Shown here in pieces: positions 7,235 through 14,060 of a stretch of DNA of 28,619 nt. Position numbers and translations under genes: made by a program. The DNA is from Pseudomonadota bacterium (lineage in GTDB: Bacteria; Pseudomonadota; Gammaproteobacteria; Burkholderiales; Burkholderiaceae_C), in the NCBI GenBank assembly GCA_023442945.1, contig JAEZWW010000101.1:1-28619 (forward strand), in the 5' to 3' direction. Each line of letters starts with the position of its first letter. Within the stretch, counting starts at the first letter, position 1. The notes under the pieces are model-generated. The model made no database searches, had not been told where the DNA came from, and saw nothing but the letters and a program-made list of their open reading frames with translations.

Positions 7235-9610
7235 TCAGCGCGCGCGCCGCAACCGCAACGCGTTGAAGATGACGGATGCCGAACTCAGGCTCATCGCCAG
7301 CGCCGCGATCATGGGCGACAGCAGCCAGCCGGTGAACGGGTACAACACCCCTGCCGCGATCGGCACGCCAATGCCGTTGTAGATGAAGGCGAAGCCCAGG
7401 TTCTGCTTCATGTTGCGCACGGTGTCGACCGAGATTTTACGCGACGTCACGATGCCGCGCAGATCGCCCTTCACCAGCGTGATCTGGCCGCTGTTCATCG
7501 CCACGTCGGTCCCGGTGCCCATGGCGATGCCGACGTCGGCCTTGGCCAGCGCCGGGGCGTCGTTGATACCGTCGCCGGCCATGGCGACCACGTGGCCTTC
7601 GGCCTGAAGCCGCTCGACCAGCGCCAGCTTGTCGGCCGGTTTGACCTCGCCATGCACCTCGTCGATGCCCAGACGGGTGCTGACGGCCTTCGCGGTGGTC
7701 AGGCCGTCGCCGGTCGCCATCACGATGCGCAGCCCGCTGGCGTGCAGCGCCTGGATGGCCTCGGGCGTGCTGGGCTTGATCGGGTCGGTCACCGCCAGCA
7801 GGCCGGCAAAGCGACCCGCCACCGCCAGGAACATGACGCTGGCGCCCTCGCCGCGCAGGCGTTCGGCGTCGGCCTGCAAGGCGTCCATGTTCACGCCTTC
7901 CTGCGCCATCAGCGCGGTATTGCCCAGCGCCAGGCGCTGGCCTTCGACCGTGCCGCGCACGCCGATGCCGCTGCCGGACTCAAAGTCGTCTACGCGCGCC
8001 AGCGCCCAACCTTTCGCCCGCGCTGCGCTGACGATGGCGTCGGCCAGCGGGTGTTCGCTGCCCTGGTCCAGGCTGGCGGCCAGGCGCAGCACCTCGTCGG
8101 GCGTGAAGCCGGGCGCGGCGATGGCGGTGTCGAAGGCCGGGCGGCCTTCGGTCAGCGTGCCGGTCTTGTCGACGATCAAGGTGTCGACTTCGCGCATTTT
8201 CTCGATCACGCTGGCATCGCGGAACAGCACGCCTTGCGCGGCGGCGCGGCCGGTGGCGACCATCACCGACATCGGCGTGGCCAGCCCCAGCGCACACGGA
8301 CAAGCGATGATCAGCACCGCCACGGCGTTGATCAGGCCGAAGACCCAACTTGGCTCAGGCCCCCACAGTCCCCAGACGAAGAAGGTGGCGATGGCGATGG
8401 CCACGACCACCAGCACGAAGCGGCCCGCCACCACGTCGGCCATGCGCTGCATCGGCGCTTTGGAACGCTGCGCGGTGGCGACCATTTGCACGATCTGCGC
8501 CAGCATGGTCTCGGCGCCGACCTTCTCGGACCGCATCACCAGCGCGCCGTTGGTGTTCAGCGTGCCGCCCATGACGGCGTCGCCCACGCGCTTGCTGACC
8601 GGCACCGGCTCGCCCGTCAGCATGGCCTCGTCCACGGCGCTGCTGCCTTCGGTGACCACGCCGTCCACCGGCACTTTCTCGCCCGGGCGCACGCGCAGCA
8701 GATCGCCCACGTGCACGTGGTTCAGCGGGACGTCTTCTTCGGTGCCGTCCGGCAGGATGCGCCGCGCCGTCTTGGGCGCCAGGCCCAGCAGCGACTTGAT
8801 CGCCGACGAAGTCTGCGAGCGCGCCTTCAGCTCGAGGATCTGGCCCAGCATGGTCAGCGAGATGATGACCACCGCCGCTTCAAAGTACACCGCGACCCGC
8901 CCCATCGCCACGAAGGACGCGGGGAACCAGCCCGGCGCCACCGTGGCCACCACGCTGTAGACGAAGGCCGCCAACGTGCCCAGGGCGATCAGCGTCCACA
9001 TGTTGGGGCTGCGGTGCACCACGGATTGCCAGCCACGCACGATGAAGGGCCAGCCGGTCCAGAACACCACCGGCAGCGACAGCACCAGTTCGACCCAGCT
9101 CTGCGTCGCCATGGAAAACCAGCCCAGCCGGTGGCCGAACATCGCCAGCACGGTGATGGCGATGGTCAAGGGCAGCGTCCACCAGAAGCGGCGTTGGAAG
9201 TCCTTCAGCTCGTGGTTGTCGTCCTCGTCCAGCGGAATGACCGGCTCCAGCGACATGCCGCAGATCGGACAGTTGCCGGGGTGGTCCTGCCGGATCTCGG
9301 GGTGCATGGGGCAGGTGTAGACGGTGCCGCCCGCCGGCGCCGAAGCCGGTGCAGGGACAGGCGCCTGTGGCGCAGGCGTGGCTGCGTGCCCATGATGGGC
9401 GTGGGCGGCGTGGGCGGCACTTGCGGTGTGGGCAACCGGCGTCTCGCCCTCGGGCACCAGGTGCATCTGGCAGATCGGGCAGCGGCCCGGGTGGTCCTGC
9501 CGCACCTCGGGGTGCATGGGGCAGACGTACACCGTGCCCTTTGTGGCTTGTTCGGGGCCGTTGGCGGCGTCGGGGTGGCGATGGTGGTCGTGGTGGGAAT
9601 GGGGTGGCAT
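7235..9610 (-). CDS. copA: Cu(I)-translocating P1B-type ATPase with two N-terminal heavy-metal-binding domains
   Basis: This pump exports cuprous ions from the cytoplasm using ATP. The 791-residue protein begins with a His-rich tail, then two copies of the heavy-metal-binding motif YxCPMHPEhRQDHPGxCPIC (about 27-52 and 97-123) joined by a His/Ala/Pro linker. It lacks the usual GMxCxxC ferredoxin-like domains. The membrane metal site CPC is at 437-439, the phosphorylated Asp481 is in DKTGTLTEG, and the hinge motif GDGINDAPAL is present. YNGIGVPIAAG and MSLSS near the C-terminus are the Cu(I)-selective motifs of helices 7 and 8. The start at 9610 is chosen because AGGAGA lies 7-12 bases upstream and because the promoter at 9639-9669 would start transcription inside any longer frame. 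Silver transport is also possible. No cueR gene is in the window. Confidence 0.95.
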   Translation of the reverse strand: MPPHSHHDHHRHPDAANGPEQATKGTVYVCPMHPEVRQDHPGRCPICQMHLVPEGETPVAHTASAAHAAHAHHGHAATPAPQAPVPAPASAPAGGTVYTCPMHPEIRQDHPGNCPICGMSLEPVIPLDEDDNHELKDFQRRFWWTLPLTIAITVLAMFGHRLGWFSMATQSWVELVLSLPVVFWTGWPFIVRGWQSVVHRSPNMWTLIALGTLAAFVYSVVATVAPGWFPASFVAMGRVAVYFEAAVVIISLTMLGQILELKARSQTSSAIKSLLGLAPKTARRILPDGTEEDVPLNHVHVGDLLRVRPGEKVPVDGVVTEGSSAVDEAMLTGEPVPVSKRVGDAVMGGTLNTNGALVMRSEKVGAETMLAQIVQMVATAQRSKAPMQRMADVVAGRFVLVVVAIAIATFFVWGLWGPEPSWVFGLINAVAVLIIACPCALGLATPMSVMVATGRAAAQGVLFRDASVIEKMREVDTLIVDKTGTLTEGRPAFDTAIAAPGFTPDEVLRLAASLDQGSEHPLADAIVSAARAKGWALARVDDFESGSGIGVRGTVEGQRLALGNTALMAQEGVNMDALQADAERLRGEGASVMFLAVAGRFAGLLAVTDPIKPSTPEAIQALHASGLRIVMATGDGLTTAKAVSTRLGIDEVHGEVKPADKLALVERLQAEGHVVAMAGDGINDAPALAKADVGIAMGTGTDVAMNSGQITLVKGDLRGIVTSRKISVDTVRNMKQNLGFAFIYNGIGVPIAAGVLYPFTGWLLSPMIAALAMSLSSASVIFNALRLRRAR

Positions 9611-9638
9611 GGCCCGGTCTCCTGCTGAAGTTCGGGTC

Positions 9639-9669
9639 ATTGTTGACCTTGCCATCATGGGAAGGTCAA
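9639..9669 (-). promoter_or_regulatory. CueR/MerR-type promoter of the copper ATPase gene
   Basis: Reading the minus strand, TTGACC (9669-9664) is followed after exactly 19 bases by AACAAT (9644-9639). The long 19-bp spacer is the hallmark of promoters activated by MerR-family regulators. The spacer region holds an inverted repeat with 8-bp arms, TTGACCTT and AAGGTCAA, 11 bp apart. The half-sites resemble the CueR consensus ACCTTCC/GGAAGGT. Transcription would begin near 9632, just upstream of the AGGAGA ribosome-binding site. Confidence 0.8.
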
Positions 9670-9720
9670 GCCCCGGCAAACCACCCCCCAGGAAACGCCC
9701 CCGCTGTTCGGCCCAGCCAT

Positions 9721-9746
9721 GAAAAAACCCGCCACGGGGGCGGGTC
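9721..9746 (-). terminator. Intrinsic terminator of the mscS-like gene
   Basis: On the minus strand ACCCGCC (9745-9739) pairs with GGCGGGT (9733-9727) around a 5-base loop and is followed by six T residues. It lies 22 bp past the mscS-like stop and upstream of the copper ATPase promoter, so it insulates that gene from read-through. Confidence 0.85.
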
Positions 9747-9768
9747 GTTTCAGCGGACAGCGAACGGG

Positions 9769-10593
9769 TCAGCTGACTGCGGGGCCGGCCTGGCGGTAGG
9801 CCACGGGCGTTTCCGGCACCGGGTAGCCGGCCGCGCCGAAGGTGTCGACGATGGCCTTGTTGGTGTCGAAGTAGACCTGCCAGTAGTGGTCGGTGTGGGT
9901 GTAGGGGCGCACGCACAGCTTGGGGCCTTCGGGCGTGAATTCGAGGATCTCGATGTCCGGCGCCGGGTCGGCCGCCACGTTGGGAATGGCGGCGATGACG
10001 GGGCGCAGGCGCGCGATGGCATCGGACGGGTTGACGCTGTTGGCCACCTTGGCCACGCAGTCCACGCGGCGCACCGGCAGCGCGCTGTAGTTCTGGATGT
10101 TGTCGCCAAACACCTTGCCGTTGCCGACGATGGTGGTCACGTTGTCGGGCGTGACGATGGTGGTGCCGAACAGGCCCAGCTCTTTCACCGTGCCGGTCAC
10201 GCCGCCGGCCTGGATGAAGTCGCCCACCTTGTAGGGGCGCAGCACCTGCATGAACACGCCAGCGGCAAAGTTGCCCAGCATGCCGCTCCAGGCCGCGCCG
10301 ATGGCCAGGCCGGCGCCCGCCAGCAGGGCCGCGAACGAGGTGGTGCGCACGCCGAACAGGTCCAGGATGGCCAGGATCAGGACGATGTTCAGCACCACAG
10401 AGATGATGGATTTGAGGTAGTTGGCCAGCGTGGCGTCGATCTTGCCGCCGCGCTCGAACGCCTTGCCGATCAGGTTGACCGCCAGGTTGATCAGCCAGCG
10501 GCCGATGATCCAGGCGACGATGGCCGTCAGCAGCTTGATGGCGAAATCCACACCTTGTGTGGACAGAAATTGCCAGATGTCTTGGGTGTTCAT
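9769..10593 (-). CDS. MscS family small-conductance mechanosensitive channel
   Basis: The 274-residue protein has the size and three-helix layout of E. coli MscS. TM1 lies around residues 12-36, TM2 around 58-80, and the glycine/alanine-rich pore helix TM3 reads LLAGAGLAIGAAWSGMLGN. It is followed by the family sequence FAAGVFMQVLRPYKVGDFI and the beta domain (VTPDNVTTIVGNGKVF). The channel opens under membrane tension in hypo-osmotic shock to release solutes. The ATG at 10593 is preceded by GGAGAG at good spacing. It has its own terminator; upstream lies a 345-bp gap shared with the divergent selD. Which MscS paralogue this is cannot be decided. Confidence 0.93.
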   Translation of the reverse strand: MNTQDIWQFLSTQGVDFAIKLLTAIVAWIIGRWLINLAVNLIGKAFERGGKIDATLANYLKSIISVVLNIVLILAILDLFGVRTTSFAALLAGAGLAIGAAWSGMLGNFAAGVFMQVLRPYKVGDFIQAGGVTGTVKELGLFGTTIVTPDNVTTIVGNGKVFGDNIQNYSALPVRRVDCVAKVANSVNPSDAIARLRPVIAAIPNVAADPAPDIEILEFTPEGPKLCVRPYTHTDHYWQVYFDTNKAIVDTFGAAGYPVPETPVAYRQAGPAVS

Positions 10594-10938
10594 GCGCTTC
10601 TCTCCAGGAGTCCCTTCCGTTGAATCGGCGCGACTGTGCCAGAGGGCGTGGGGGCGCAGTGCGCCGCGCACTGGCCGACGTGACTTCCGTCACGCGGGCG
10701 TCAGGCGCGCGAGACGGGCGGGCTTGACCGCGTCAGGCGCGCGCCAGCCCTGGCGGTGAGCACCCACGCCGCCCCAGCCCGCCAACGCGCGGCGCAGTCA
10801 GTCCCGTTGCGACACCAATTACTCTTTTTTTGATAGCTGCCAGCGCAGATGGCTGTAGGGCCAGAGGCCAATTTCCTTCACAGCCACGGCTTTCCACACG
10901 CCGCGCGGACCAAAACGCCCTTGCGCGACAATGCCCGC
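10594..10938. other. Intergenic region between the mscS-like gene and selD
   Basis: This 345-bp gap separates divergent starts and must carry promoters for both genes. It contains a hairpin CGTGAC/GTCACG (10679-10694), a 14-bp direct repeat GCGTCAGGCGCGCG at 10698 and 10730 (32 bp period), and a dispersed repeat (10816-10875). An open frame extends selD upstream to 10849 but runs through the repeat and is not coding in my view. I do not see a clear -35/-10 pair. Confidence 0.5.
10816..10875 (+). repeat. Dispersed ~50-bp repeat, copy 4
   Basis: CAATTACTCTTTTTTTGATA, then GCTGCCAGCGCAGATGGCTG, then TAGGGCCAGAGGCCAATTT. A near-complete copy that best shows the left half (T-run and GATAGCTGC) of the family. 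It lies 63 bp upstream of the chosen selD start. Confidence 0.7.
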
Positions 10939-12030
10939 ATGAGCACGACGTCCACCGCCACCCCCACCGCGACCGCCCCCGCCGCCACCGCCGAACCCCG
11001 CCTGACCAGCCTGTCGCACGGCGGCGGCTGCGGCTGCAAGATCGCACCGGGCGTGTTGTCCAGCATCCTGCGCGGCACCGGGGCGCTGCCCGTGCCGCCC
11101 GAGTTGCTGGTGGGCATCGAGACCTCGGACGACGCCGCCGTCTACCGCCTGAACGACGAGCAGGCGCTGGTCGCCACCACCGATTTCTTCATGCCCATCG
11201 TCGACGACCCGTTCGACTTTGGCCGCATCGCCGCCACCAACGCGCTGTCCGACGTGTACGCCATGGGCGGCCAGCCGATCATGGCGCTGGCCCTGGTCGG
11301 CATGCCGATCAACGTGCTGTCGGTGGGCACCATCGGCAAGATCCTGGAAGGCGGCGCCAGCGTCTGCCGCGCGGCGGGCATCCCCATCGCGGGCGGCCAC
11401 ACCATCGACTCGGTCGAAGCCATTTACGGCCTGGTCGCGCTGGGCCTGGTGCACCCGGACCGCATCAAGAAGAACAGCGGCGCGCAAGCGGGCGACGTGC
11501 TGGTGCTGGGCAAACCGCTGGGCGTGGGCATTTATTCCGCCGCGCTGAAAAAAGGCCAGCTGCCGGCCGAGGGCTACGCCCGCATGATCGAGAGCACCAC
11601 GCGCCTGAACACGCCGGGCACGGCCCTCGCCGCCCTGCCCGGCGTGCACGCGCTGACCGACGTCACCGGCTTTGGCCTGGCCGGCCACGCGCTGGAACTG
11701 GCGCGCGGCGCCGGCGTCACCGCGCACATCGACTGGGCTGCCGTGCCCCTGCTGCCCGGCGCGCGCGCGCTGGCCATGCAAGGCACTGTCACCGGCGCCA
11801 GCGGCCGCAACTGGGCCGCGTACGGCCAAGACGTCGCCCTGCCCGCCGGCTTTGCCGAGGCCGAGCGCGCCCTGCTGACCGACCCGCAAACCAGCGGCGG
11901 CCTGCTGGTCGCCTGCACGCCCGACGCGGTCGACCAGGTGCTGGCCGCGTTCCGCCAGCAAGGCTTTGACGCCGCCGCCGTGGTCGGCCAGGTCGGCCCG
12001 CGCGGCGCGCAGCCGCTGCAGGTTGGGTGA
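10939..12030 (+). CDS. selD: Selenide, water dikinase (selenophosphate synthase)
   Basis: SelD makes selenophosphate from selenide and ATP, the selenium donor for selenocysteine and for 2-selenouridine in tRNA. The 363-residue protein has the active-site loop GGGCGCKI, with Cys31 and Lys34 matching E. coli Cys17 and Lys20; the catalytic residue is Cys, not selenocysteine. SDDAAVY, the TTDFFMPIVDDPFDFGRIAA stretch and the C-terminal LLTDPQTSGGLL are diagnostic. The ATG at 10939 gives a start just before a Thr/Ala-rich tail and the conserved core. No selA, selB or mnmH is in the window, so the user of the selenophosphate lies elsewhere. An FAD oxidoreductase of the SelD-associated family is two genes downstream. 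Confidence 0.96.
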   Translation: MSTTSTATPTATAPAATAEPRLTSLSHGGGCGCKIAPGVLSSILRGTGALPVPPELLVGIETSDDAAVYRLNDEQALVATTDFFMPIVDDPFDFGRIAATNALSDVYAMGGQPIMALALVGMPINVLSVGTIGKILEGGASVCRAAGIPIAGGHTIDSVEAIYGLVALGLVHPDRIKKNSGAQAGDVLVLGKPLGVGIYSAALKKGQLPAEGYARMIESTTRLNTPGTALAALPGVHALTDVTGFGLAGHALELARGAGVTAHIDWAAVPLLPGARALAMQGTVTGASGRNWAAYGQDVALPAGFAEAERALLTDPQTSGGLLVACTPDAVDQVLAAFRQQGFDAAAVVGQVGPRGAQPLQVG

Positions 12031-12093
12031 GGCGGCGACGCGCGCTGTGCGTCTGAGCCGGGTGTGGCCCGCCGTCCACCTGATGTCGCCGCC
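12031..12093 (+). other. Inverted repeat right after the selD stop
   Basis: GGCGGCGAC (12031-12039) begins directly after the TGA and pairs perfectly with GTCGCCGCC (12085-12093). The enclosed 45 bases carry GTGGCCCGC. The first 13 bases, GGCGGCGACGCGC, and GTGGCCCGC recur in the same order after the ftsY stop (15898 onward). There is no T-run. It may end or stabilise selD mRNA, or be a small repeat. Confidence 0.4.
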
Positions 12094-12130
12094 CGCGTGA
12101 CCCGCCGCGCCCGATCGCCTACCATGGCGC

Positions 12131-12304
12131 TGGCCCCGGCGCCAAGCTTGTCGAGCCTTGACGCGCTCCACCCCGGTGGGCGAGCCAGCTCGGGCCGTGG
12201 GGCATCCCCACGGTGTTTTCATCGCGTGACATCGCGGCGCGCGAACGCCATTCCTGACCAGGAACCCTGTTCGCGCCCAACCCGCTCGTTGGTCGTCGGG
12301 GCCA
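12131..12304 (+). ncRNA. Candidate retron msr-msd RNA upstream of the reverse transcriptase
   Basis: This gene-free segment is bounded by an inverted repeat: TGGCCCCGGCG (12131-12141) pairs with CGTCGGGGCCA (12294-12304), 11 bp with one G-U pair, as expected for retron a1/a2. Four bases after the left arm is AGC (12145-12147), the context in which retrons carry the branching G. Three stem-loops follow. One is at 12165-12185 (GCTC/GAGC outside CAC/GTG). One is at 12195-12213 (CCGTGGGG/CCCCACGG, loop CAT, followed by TGTTTTC). The last is at 12239-12276 (GCGCGAAC/GTTCGCGC with an inner TTCCT/AGGAA stem). The segment ends 41 bp before the RT start. Size and order fit a retron; high GC content makes chance hairpins likely, so this remains a candidate. 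Confidence 0.4.
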
Positions 12305-12345
12305 CCTTCATCCTGTTTGCCCGCGTGGGCACTTGGGGCTGACGC

Positions 12346-13980
12346 ATGTCCGCCCGCTTCGTCGCCCAAGCGCTGGCCATGGCTTTGCTGGCCGACGCGC
12401 GCAGCGGACCCGGCGCCCGCGCCTTACCGGCGCTGATCGCGCGTACCCGCCAATGCCTCGGCCTTTCCCCGCACGACGCCACCCAGCTGCCGGGCCCTCT
12501 GGACGCGCAACTGCGCCGGCTGGCCCGCTTGCCAGCGCGCGAATGGCAGCGCCTGGGGGTGGAAGACCTGGCGACCTGGCTGCAGCACGGCGTCTGGCGT
12601 CGGCAGGCAGGGTTGACTGCCACCCGGCTGCATGCAGACGGCAGCCTGACCGCGCCAGAAGAGTCCGCTTGGGACGACGGCGTCTGGTCCGACTTCGATA
12701 AGGGCTTGGACGACAACGTGGCGGGTGACGACGATGACGCAGCCGACGCCGCCCAGGCCACGCCCGACGTCACGGCGCCGTCGCCGGTCCAACTGGCGGC
12801 CGCCTTCGGCGCCTGGGCCGCGCGGGGCCCGGCCCATGTACCGCCCTGGCCGCAGGTGCGTCGCTGGTTGCTGCGCCCGGCCGAGGCGCCGCCCGCGCCC
12901 AACTGGTGGCAGGAGCGCACCGCGTTGGGCGATGCCGCGCCCGCGCGCTGGGCCACGGCCAACGACGTGGCGCAAGCACTGGGGCTCAGCCTGGACGACT
13001 TGCTGTGGCTGGCCCCCGCCCACGCGCATTGGCACGAACGGCCCGGGCACACGCTGCCGCCATCGCATTACCGCTTTCGCCTGCTGCCCAAGCGCAGCGG
13101 CGGCCTGCGCCTGCTGGAGATCGCGCAGCCGCGCCTGGCCGATGCGCAGCGGCGCCTGCTGGCGCTGGCCTTGAACCCCGTGCCCGTGCACGAGGCCGCC
13201 CACGGCTTTGTGCGTGGCCGCGGCGTCGCCAGCCACACGGCGCTGCACGCCGGGCAAGCCGTGGTGGCGCGCTTTGATTTGCGCGACTTCTTTACGCAGG
13301 TCCACGCCACGCGCGTGCAGGCGCTGTGGCGCGCGCTGGGTCACACCCGCGCCGTGGCTGATCTCCTGACAACCCTGACCACGGTGCGCACCCCAGCCGC
13401 GGTGCGCGAACGGCTGCTGGACGCAGTGCCTTGGAACGACCGCGCGCCTGCCACGCCGCAAATCACGCAACGCCGCCTGCGCGCCCAAGCCCTGGCGAGG
13501 CCGCACCTGCCGCAGGGCGCGCCCACGTCGCCCGCCATCGCCAACCTGTGCGCCTTCGGGCTGGATGTGCGCCTGGCGGCGCTGGCCGAGCGCTTTGGCG
13601 CGCGCTATTCGCGCTACGCCGACGATCTGGTCGTCTCTGGCCCGGCCGACGTGCGCCGCCAATGGCCGCGGCTGCGCGCCTGGGTGGGCGCCATCGTGCA
13701 GGACGAAGGCTTTGCCCTGCGCGCCGACAAGATGCGGTTGATGCCCGCCCACCAGCGCCAGCTGAGCACCGGCCTGGTGCTGAACACCCGCCCCAACCTG
13801 CCGCGGGACAGTTACGACCGGCTGAAGGCGCAACTGCACCGGCTGGGCCAAGCGCCCGCGGTGCCGGCCGCCGAGCGCGCCCGCGTGCTCGGCCAGCTGC
13901 AATGGGCATCCCAGTGGCTTGCGCCCAGCCGCAGCGCCAAACTGCGCGCGCTGTTCGACGCGATCCGCTTCATGGGTTGA
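12346..13980 (+). CDS. Retron-type reverse transcriptase with unrecognised N-terminal region
   Basis: This is an RNA-directed DNA polymerase of 544 residues. The RT domain covers about 195-500. Finger motif YRFRLLPKRSGGLRLLE is at 242-258, HGFVRGRG at 286-293, and catalytic FDLRD at 310-314 (Asp311). LPQGAPTSP is at 388-396, YADDLVVSG at 424-432 (the metal-binding Asp pair) and STGLVLN at 474-480. HTALH (297-301) stands where retrons have NAxxH, and STG where they have VTG. The sequence RDSYDRLKAQLHRLG after it fits the retron thumb. There is no maturase or endonuclease domain, which argues against a group II intron. Residues 1-190 match nothing I know and include an acidic run near 124-136. 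The gene lies between selD and ftsY, with a structured leader upstream. No effector gene is adjacent, so the N-terminal region could be the effector or an RNA-binding part; this is inference. Confidence 0.9.
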   Translation: MSARFVAQALAMALLADARSGPGARALPALIARTRQCLGLSPHDATQLPGPLDAQLRRLARLPAREWQRLGVEDLATWLQHGVWRRQAGLTATRLHADGSLTAPEESAWDDGVWSDFDKGLDDNVAGDDDDAADAAQATPDVTAPSPVQLAAAFGAWAARGPAHVPPWPQVRRWLLRPAEAPPAPNWWQERTALGDAAPARWATANDVAQALGLSLDDLLWLAPAHAHWHERPGHTLPPSHYRFRLLPKRSGGLRLLEIAQPRLADAQRRLLALALNPVPVHEAAHGFVRGRGVASHTALHAGQAVVARFDLRDFFTQVHATRVQALWRALGHTRAVADLLTTLTTVRTPAAVRERLLDAVPWNDRAPATPQITQRRLRAQALARPHLPQGAPTSPAIANLCAFGLDVRLAALAERFGARYSRYADDLVVSGPADVRRQWPRLRAWVGAIVQDEGFALRADKMRLMPAHQRQLSTGLVLNTRPNLPRDSYDRLKAQLHRLGQAPAVPAAERARVLGQLQWASQWLAPSRSAKLRALFDAIRFMG

Positions 13981-14060
13981 GGCTGCCGGGCCGCCCGCGC
14001 AGGCGCGGCCACGGCCGTCACGGCGCGCTGCCTACAATGTTTGGCTACTCTCCGCCCGCC

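Noticed and set aside
7592..9628. Long open frame on the plus strand antisense to the copper ATPase
   Set aside because: Shadow frame; the minus strand encodes all P-type ATPase motifs without interruption.
9611..10693. Upstream extension of the copper ATPase frame
   Set aside because: This extension runs through the mscS-like gene in another frame, its terminator and the MerR-type promoter; the ATPase starts at 9610.
12064..12305. GTGGCCC/GGGCCAC inverted repeat
   Set aside because: Seven bases in GC-rich sequence, and the right arm overlaps the better 11-bp candidate; likely chance.
12049..12345. Alternative a1/a2 pair for the retron RNA: GCGTCTGAGCC with GGCTGACGC before the RT ATG
   Set aside because: It needs a two-base bulge and the right arm touches the start codon; the 11-bp pair at 12131/12294 is better, though this one is not excluded.
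12346..13980. RT as part of a group II intron or diversity-generating retroelement
   Set aside because: No maturase or endonuclease domain and no intron ends were seen; no template/variable repeat pair with adenine-specific differences was found nearby.
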